The translations under genes and the position numbers were made by a program. The notes below the pieces were generated by a model. That model saw only the letters and a program-made list of their open reading frames with translations, was not told the origin of the DNA and searched no databases. From CAZYTO01 sp964650405 (lineage in GTDB: Bacteria > Acidobacteriota > Thermoanaerobaculia > Gp7-AA8): a DNA stretch of 9,527 nt. Below, piece by piece: positions 5,680-9,527 of the stretch (position 1 is its first letter; every line of letters begins with the position of its first letter). The DNA lies in assembly GCA_964650405.1 (NCBI GenBank), contig CAZYTO010000229.1, positions 1 through 9,527 of the forward strand, given 5' to 3'.

Positions 5680-7581
5680 CTACTTCCGCAGATCGCGCTT
5701 CCCCGCCAGCTCCTTCTGCAGCTTCTGCGCGTCGCGGATCAAAGCCGGGTCGGTGGTTTGGGTGAGGAGGGCGGTGAGGGTCTTGCGGGCGGCGGCGTAC
5801 TTGCCTGCGTTCACTTCACCGATGGCCTGGTTGTAGAGGTCGATCTGGCGATTGACGGTCGCGGTCTTGGCCAGGTCGTCGGCCTGCCGGAGCAGGTCGC
5901 GGCGGGCGTCGAGGTCTTCGGTGCCGGCGGCAAGGTTGCGGATGACGTCCGCGGCTTCGTCGAGGCGTTCCTGGTGGGTGAGGGCGTTGGCGCGGGCCAG
6001 CTCGGTGCGGACGACGATGGAGCGGGCGGCGTAGGCGACCTGCTTGCTGCGCGCGGCCATGAGCTGGGCGAGGAGGGGCTCGGCCGGGTCGCCCGTCCGG
6101 CGGAGGAAGGCGAAGAGGTGGACGGCGAAGTCGTTGCGCTCGGGCGCGAGGTCGTGGGCGCGGCGCAGGGCTTCGATGCCGGGGGCGAGGTCCGCGTCCG
6201 GCTCGATCATGGAGGACACGCCGAGGTCGCCGCGGGCGCGCGCTTCATCGCCACCGAGGGCCAGGGCTTTTTCGGCCAGCGCACGGGCCTTGCGGAAGGC
6301 GGCGTATTCCTTCTCCTCGGGCTGGTCGGCTTCGGCGAGGAGGCCGAGCTGGGTGCCGAGGATGGACTCGGCGTAGGTGAGATAGAGGTCGGCGTTGGCT
6401 GGATCGGCGCCGATGGCTTCGTCGTAGCGGCCGAGGGCGGCCAGGGAGCGGGCGTGCTTCGGATTCAGCTCCAGGGCGGCGTTGAAGTGGCGCGTGGCCT
6501 CGGGGCTCTCGGGATTCAGGGCTTGGAGAAAGGCGCCGAGCTCGCAGAGGAGGTCGGCGCGCTCGACCCGGGTCAGGGTCACGGAGAGGTCGATGTTGGG
6601 CACGGGCATGCCGCTGCCGAACGCGACGCGGAAGAGGCCGCGGTAGGCGTAGACGGCCCGCTCGAGCTCGGCGATGGTCGTTCCAAAGCGCGACTGCAGG
6701 GCGGTCGCGACGGGAATGCCGCTTTTCAGGTCTGCGTACAACTCGGCGAAGTGCTCGCGGTCGCGGCGCATGAGCGCGTCCACGGCCGCCCAGCTCTCGG
6801 CATAGAACATCCGCTGTCCGGCGGGAAGGTTGTACGTATCCGACTCCCGGACGACGCCGAAGAGCTGCTCCAGCGGAAGCACCGGACCCCGGCGGATCGT
6901 ATCGATGTGCTCGACCACGGGAGCCCCAACGAAGAGTGTCCCGCTGCGCAGCTCCTTCGCGCCGAGCTTCTTGCCGCTGCGAAGCTCCGCGGTGCTGAAG
7001 TACTCGGCCAGGCCTTCTTCCAGCCAGAGCGGGGCGCGTTTGTCGGTGCGCTCGAGCAGGGAGTGGACGAGCTCGTGAAACGGCGTGCGGTCTCCCTGCG
7101 TCACGCTCCCGGCCTCGATGATCATGGAGCCGGCGTTCTTCTGCAGGACGAAGACGCCGGTGACGTGGGCCGCGTCACGGTTGAGGAGGTAGTCGTAGTA
7201 CGGCTGCACTTCGCGGGTGCGGGTGAAGACGAGGACGCGCGTGGGCGTGCCGGCCGTGGAGGCGATGGACGGCGCGAACCGCGTCAACGCCGCCGCCAGC
7301 GTCTCCATCCCCTCGGCCATCTCACGCGTGCGCGCTTCACTGGCGCTGCTGTAGATGACGAAATGCGCCGTCTGCGCGCGGAGCCACGGCTCGTCCGCAG
7401 CAGGGAAAGGGATGGGCCGGAGCTTCGGTCCCTTGCCGTCGCTCTGCACGCCGATGAGCACAGGCGGCGTGAAGCCGGGCCGCGCGGTATTGCCGTCGAC
7501 GGGCTTGCCGGCCGGCTTGTCTGCACGAGCGACGACCGTGCACACGAGCACGGCGACGGCGGCGAGCAGCCTGCGTGACAT
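5680..7581 (-). CDS. Secreted gluzincin-like metallopeptidase with TPR-like C-terminal half
   Basis: A 633-residue exported protein. A signal peptide is clear: MSRRLLAAVAVLVCTVVARA with cleavage likely after ARA. Residues about 70-300 form a peptidase domain of the MA-like type: TAHFVIYSSA near its start, then HELVH (His169, Glu170, His173) and WLEEGLAEYF about 16 residues later (Glu188/Glu189), the HExxH plus EEGLAEY pattern of gluzincins. Residues from about 330 onward are helical repeats of TPR character (ATRHFNAALELNPKHARSLAALGRYDEAI and similar pairs). Family members of this layout are usually uncharacterised; substrates are unknown. I prefer ATG 7581 over an upstream GTG (7641) because the signal peptide starts there. 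No good Shine-Dalgarno is visible. The long upstream gap holds the AT-rich array, which may be its control region. Confidence 0.85.
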   Translation of the reverse strand: MSRRLLAAVAVLVCTVVARADKPAGKPVDGNTARPGFTPPVLIGVQSDGKGPKLRPIPFPAADEPWLRAQTAHFVIYSSASEARTREMAEGMETLAAALTRFAPSIASTAGTPTRVLVFTRTREVQPYYDYLLNRDAAHVTGVFVLQKNAGSMIIEAGSVTQGDRTPFHELVHSLLERTDKRAPLWLEEGLAEYFSTAELRSGKKLGAKELRSGTLFVGAPVVEHIDTIRRGPVLPLEQLFGVVRESDTYNLPAGQRMFYAESWAAVDALMRRDREHFAELYADLKSGIPVATALQSRFGTTIAELERAVYAYRGLFRVAFGSGMPVPNIDLSVTLTRVERADLLCELGAFLQALNPESPEATRHFNAALELNPKHARSLAALGRYDEAIGADPANADLYLTYAESILGTQLGLLAEADQPEEKEYAAFRKARALAEKALALGGDEARARGDLGVSSMIEPDADLAPGIEALRRAHDLAPERNDFAVHLFAFLRRTGDPAEPLLAQLMAARSKQVAYAARSIVVRTELARANALTHQERLDEAADVIRNLAAGTEDLDARRDLLRQADDLAKTATVNRQIDLYNQAIGEVNAGKYAAARKTLTALLTQTTDPALIRDAQKLQKELAGKRDLRK

Positions 7582-7756
7582 GATGTCCGAGGAAAACAGG
7601 CCGTGCGTGGCGGCATCATCCCGTGTCACCAGGAGTCGCACGCGGTGCCGGAGCCGAGCGTCGCGGTGTCGGACGCGATTTCAGGGAGAAGGCCGCCAAA
7701 CACGGACAGCCGTGAGCTGCGCACAGCGTGCTAACGGGCTAACACAGTGTTGCATG
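7582..7756. other. Leader region of the metallopeptidase gene with small hairpins
   Basis: GC-rich, non-coding sequence between the metallopeptidase start and the AT-rich array. Three small hairpins follow one another: CACGG-ACAG-CCGTG (7701-7714), GCTG-CGCA-CAGC (7716-7727) and AACAC-A-GTGTT (7741-7751). GCTAAC is repeated at 7730-7735 and 7738-7743. I see no convincing -35/-10 pair. The base composition changes abruptly near 7745. Confidence 0.45.
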
Positions 7757-8068
7757 TGACACTTACATCGCAAGTTCTCAACCTGATAATGCTGGATCAG
7801 GAACCTGTATTAAAAGACTAGGAACCTGTATTAATAGATTGAAAACTTGTACGACAGAGCATGAAACCTTCTATACAGATTTTATATCCCTGATTAAAGG
7901 TTTAGGAACCTGCAGCAGACGTTTTTAATCATCTATCTAATGTCTATGTATCCCTAAATGCAAGTCGTAAATCTTGTATGACAAGATTTCTATCGCTATA
8001 CAAAAGTTTAGTATCCTTTATAGAATGGTCAAACTCCTGTAATGCAAGTTTATCGTCCTGCATTGTAT
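7757..8068. repeat. AT-rich array of about 14-15 degenerate ~21-bp units
   Basis: The common core, close to CCTGTAT, begins at about 7762, 7783, 7805, 7826, 7847, 7869, 7890, 7910, 7932, 7954, 7974, 7995, 8016, 8037 and 8058, so steps are 20-22 and mostly 21 bases. Around it the unit reads roughly A-T/A-C-C-C-T-G-T-A-T, two free bases, CAAG, one free base, TTTA. The C before the core is kept in nearly every unit and a T at core position 2 in most. Only two neighbours (7800-7820 and 7821-7841) are nearly identical. The stretch is far richer in A and T than the genes on either side and holds no plausible gene. It lies downstream of the E2 gene and upstream of the metallopeptidase. I do not recognise it as a known element. 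Confidence 0.7.
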
Positions 8069-8225
8069 CGCGTGCTCCTCACGCCGTCGCGAGCGGGAGG
8101 TATGCCGTGAGTGTTGCCCGTACCGTTGCGGCGGGCTGGTTTCGCTCTGTCGTTCGGGGACGGCGGCGTGTTCGAACCCTGATCCTCGTTGCGTCCCGCC
8201 CGCCGCTCGCCGCAAACCCGCTCGC
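8069..8225. other. GC-rich gap after the E2 gene
   Basis: Ordinary GC-rich non-coding sequence resumes after the array. CGTG-CTCCT-CACG forms a small hairpin at 8071-8083, and CTCACG (8078-8083) mirrors CGTGAG (8105-8110). No T-tract terminator for the E2 gene is seen. AAACCCGCTCGCCT just after the E2 stop resembles AACCCGCTCGCCT just after the AraC stop (near 1148-1160), another sign of dispersed repeat words at gene ends. Confidence 0.4.
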
Positions 8226-9527
8226 CTACATCGTGAACTGGCCGCTCTCGATGGTGGCTTTCAGTTTCGCCATGAACTGATCGGCGACGGCGCCGTCGAT
8301 GAGGCGGTGGTCGAAGGTGAGCGAAAGGATGCACATGGAGCGGATGGCGATGAAGTCGCCTTCCTTGGTTTCCACGACGACCGGGCGCTTCTTCACGCCG
8401 CCGACGCCGAGGATGGCCACTTGCGGCTGGTTGATGATGGGAGTGCCGAAGAGACCGCCGTAGATGCCGGGGTTGGTGATGGTGAACGTTCCGCCCTGGA
8501 CGTCGTCGGGCGAGAGCTTCTTCGTGCGGGCGCGCTCGCCGAGGTCGTTGATGGCGCGGGCCAGGCCGAGGACGTTCTTCTCGTCGGCGTTCTTCACCAC
8601 AGGCACGATGAGCCCCCAGTCGAGGGCCACGGCGATGCCGATGTTGAGGTCGCGGTGGTAGATGACGGAGGTCTCGTCCATCGAGGCATTGATGACGGGG
8701 AAGTCGCGGAGGCCGCCGACGACGGCCTGGACGATGAACGGCAGGTAGGTGAGCTTGGCGCCGCGCTCGGCGTAGCTGTCCTTGTACCGCTTGCGGAGCT
8801 TCTCGATGTTGGTGAAGTCGCCTTCGAAGACGGTGGTGACGTGCGCCGAGGTCTGCTTCGACATCACCATGTGCTGCGCGATCTTGCGGCGCATGACGGT
8901 GAGAGGCTCGATGCGATCGCGCTCGCCGGGAGCGAAGGCAAGCGCGGGACGGGGTTGCGCGGGCGCAGAGGGTTGCGGGCTTGCGGGAGAGGCGGGTTGC
9001 GACGTTACGGCGGCCGGTTTCTGGAGGAAGTCGAGGATGTCGTTCTTCGTGACGCGGCCGGACACGCCGGTGCCTTCGAGCTGGGTGATGTCGACGTTGT
9101 TCTCTTTCGCGATCTTGCGAACGAGGGGCGAGGACTTCGTGCGGCGGCGGTCGTCAAGGGACACGATTTGTTCATCGACTGGTGATGCGGCGGCGAGCGG
9201 CGGAGCGGGTTGGGGCGCGGGGGGGTGCGGTTGCGCTGCGGCGACAGGTTGCGGCGGAGCGGGTTGCGGGGTTGCGGGTGGAGCGGGTTGCGGGGTTGCG
9301 GGAGGTTGCGGAGCCTGTGCTGCTGCTGGTGCCGCCGCCCGCTCGCCGCTCGCCGTCTTCTGCTCGCCCGTCTGCTCACCCTCTCCGGCGATCCTGGCCA
9401 CCACGGCATTCACGCGCACGGTCTCGCCTTCCTGGGCAAGGATCTCGGTCAGGGTTCCGGCGGCGGGGGAGGGGATCTCGGCGTCGACTTTGTCGGTGGA
9501 GATCTCGAGCAGCGGCTCGTCGCGCTC
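8226..9527 (-). CDS. Dihydrolipoamide acyltransferase, E2 of a 2-oxo acid dehydrogenase complex (5' end missing)
   Basis: 433 residues are visible; the N-terminus lies past the right edge, and the frame is open to base 9527. Order of parts in the fragment: end of a lipoyl domain (1-46), with the lipoylated lysine at 13 in EISTDKVDAEIPSPAAG; an Ala/Pro/Gln linker; the peripheral subunit-binding domain (about 131-158, PLVRKIAKENNVDITQLEG); a second Pro-rich linker; and the catalytic domain (about 195-433) ending in FDHRLIDGAVADQF, with catalytic His407 and Asp411. E2 transfers the acyl group from lipoyl to CoA in the core of the complex. Whether the substrate is 2-oxoglutarate (sucB) or branched-chain oxo acids cannot be decided here. 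An internal GTG at 9419 is not the start. It depends on the LipA and LipB encoded downstream. Confidence 0.95.
   Translation of the reverse strand, partial: ERDEPLLEISTDKVDAEIPSPAAGTLTEILAQEGETVRVNAVVARIAGEGEQTGEQKTASGERAAAPAAAQAPQPPATPQPAPPATPQPAPPQPVAAAQPHPPAPQPAPPLAAASPVDEQIVSLDDRRRTKSSPLVRKIAKENNVDITQLEGTGVSGRVTKNDILDFLQKPAAVTSQPASPASPQPSAPAQPRPALAFAPGERDRIEPLTVMRRKIAQHMVMSKQTSAHVTTVFEGDFTNIEKLRKRYKDSYAERGAKLTYLPFIVQAVVGGLRDFPVINASMDETSVIYHRDLNIGIAVALDWGLIVPVVKNADEKNVLGLARAINDLGERARTKKLSPDDVQGGTFTITNPGIYGGLFGTPIINQPQVAILGVGGVKKRPVVVETKEGDFIAIRSMCILSLTFDHRLIDGAVADQFMAKLKATIESGQFTM
9257..9304. repeat. 24-bp coding tandem repeat in the E2 linker
   Basis: Two 24-bp units (9257-9280 and 9281-9304) differ at one base and encode a repeated PPATPQPA-type octapeptide in the first interdomain linker of E2. 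Such linkers tolerate length change. The first 16 bases of each unit, GAGCGGGTTGCGGGGT, also occur (reverse complement) at 1140-1155 beside the family A element. Confidence 0.7.

Noticed and set aside
5575..7578. Long open frame on the plus strand across the metallopeptidase gene
   Set aside because: It is the antisense shadow of a GC-rich gene with strong third-position bias. The minus strand has a signal peptide and HExxH motif; the plus-strand product shows no recognisable domain.
8005..8032. Promoter on the minus strand, TTGACC (8032-8027) with TAAACT 16 bases on
   Set aside because: The fit is modest and AT-rich DNA yields such matches by chance. It lies over 400 bases from the next gene start.
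7757..8068. CRISPR array reading of the AT-rich region
   Set aside because: No exact repeats of 23 bases or more, no spacers of constant length between conserved repeats, and no cas genes. Units are contiguous and very degenerate.
8130..8200. tRNA-like GTTCGAAC near 8171
   Set aside because: With TTCGAAC as T-loop, neither strand gives a paired 5-bp stem, and no acceptor or anticodon arm could be found.
7978..8280. Short plus-strand frame running through the array into the end of E2
   Set aside because: It crosses the array, the gap and the antisense of E2 with no domain, no ribosome-binding site and mixed composition.

Overview
The window is high-GC bacterial DNA. Nine complete or interrupted genes sit on the minus strand, and one truncated gene (hemB) runs in from the left edge on the plus strand. 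Protein types and the abundant palindromic, word-like intergenic repeats suggest an Acidobacteriota-type soil or sediment bacterium. That placement is inference; there is no rRNA or other taxonomic marker here. The left edge looks like a contig end with poor base quality.

Layout, left to right: 3' end of hemB (+). Repeat-rich convergent gap. VOC/PhnB-like protein (-). Palindromic repeat element. A tight minus-strand group made of a ferritin-like protein, a HesB/IscA-type protein and an AraC-family regulator whose 5' end carries an in-frame amber codon. A block of AGTGCCGAG-type repeats. A 2Fe-2S ferredoxin (-). A 171-bp inverted-repeat element that supplies the lipA stop codon. lipA (-). A lipB-Nudix fusion gene (-). 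Tandem and inverted repeats. A secreted gluzincin-type metallopeptidase with TPR-like C-terminal half (-). A 644-bp gap holding an AT-rich array of degenerate ~21-bp units. The E2 dihydrolipoamide acyltransferase of a 2-oxo acid dehydrogenase complex (-), whose 5' end lies beyond the right edge.

Functional theme: LipB and LipA make the lipoyl group that the E2 protein carries. LipA is a radical SAM enzyme that needs two 4Fe-4S clusters, and a HesB/IscA-type protein and a ferredoxin lie just downstream. The right two thirds of the window therefore reads as a protein-lipoylation / 2-oxo acid dehydrogenase neighbourhood with Fe-S support genes, although repeats between the genes imply several transcription units.

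The least ordinary feature is the array at about 7757-8068. About 14 to 15 very degenerate units are spaced 20-22 bp apart, close to two helical turns, in DNA far more AT-rich than its surroundings. I do not recognise it. Also notable are the four structured intergenic repeat elements, the LipB-Nudix fusion, and the sharing of a 16-mer between an intergenic repeat and the E2 linker coding sequence.
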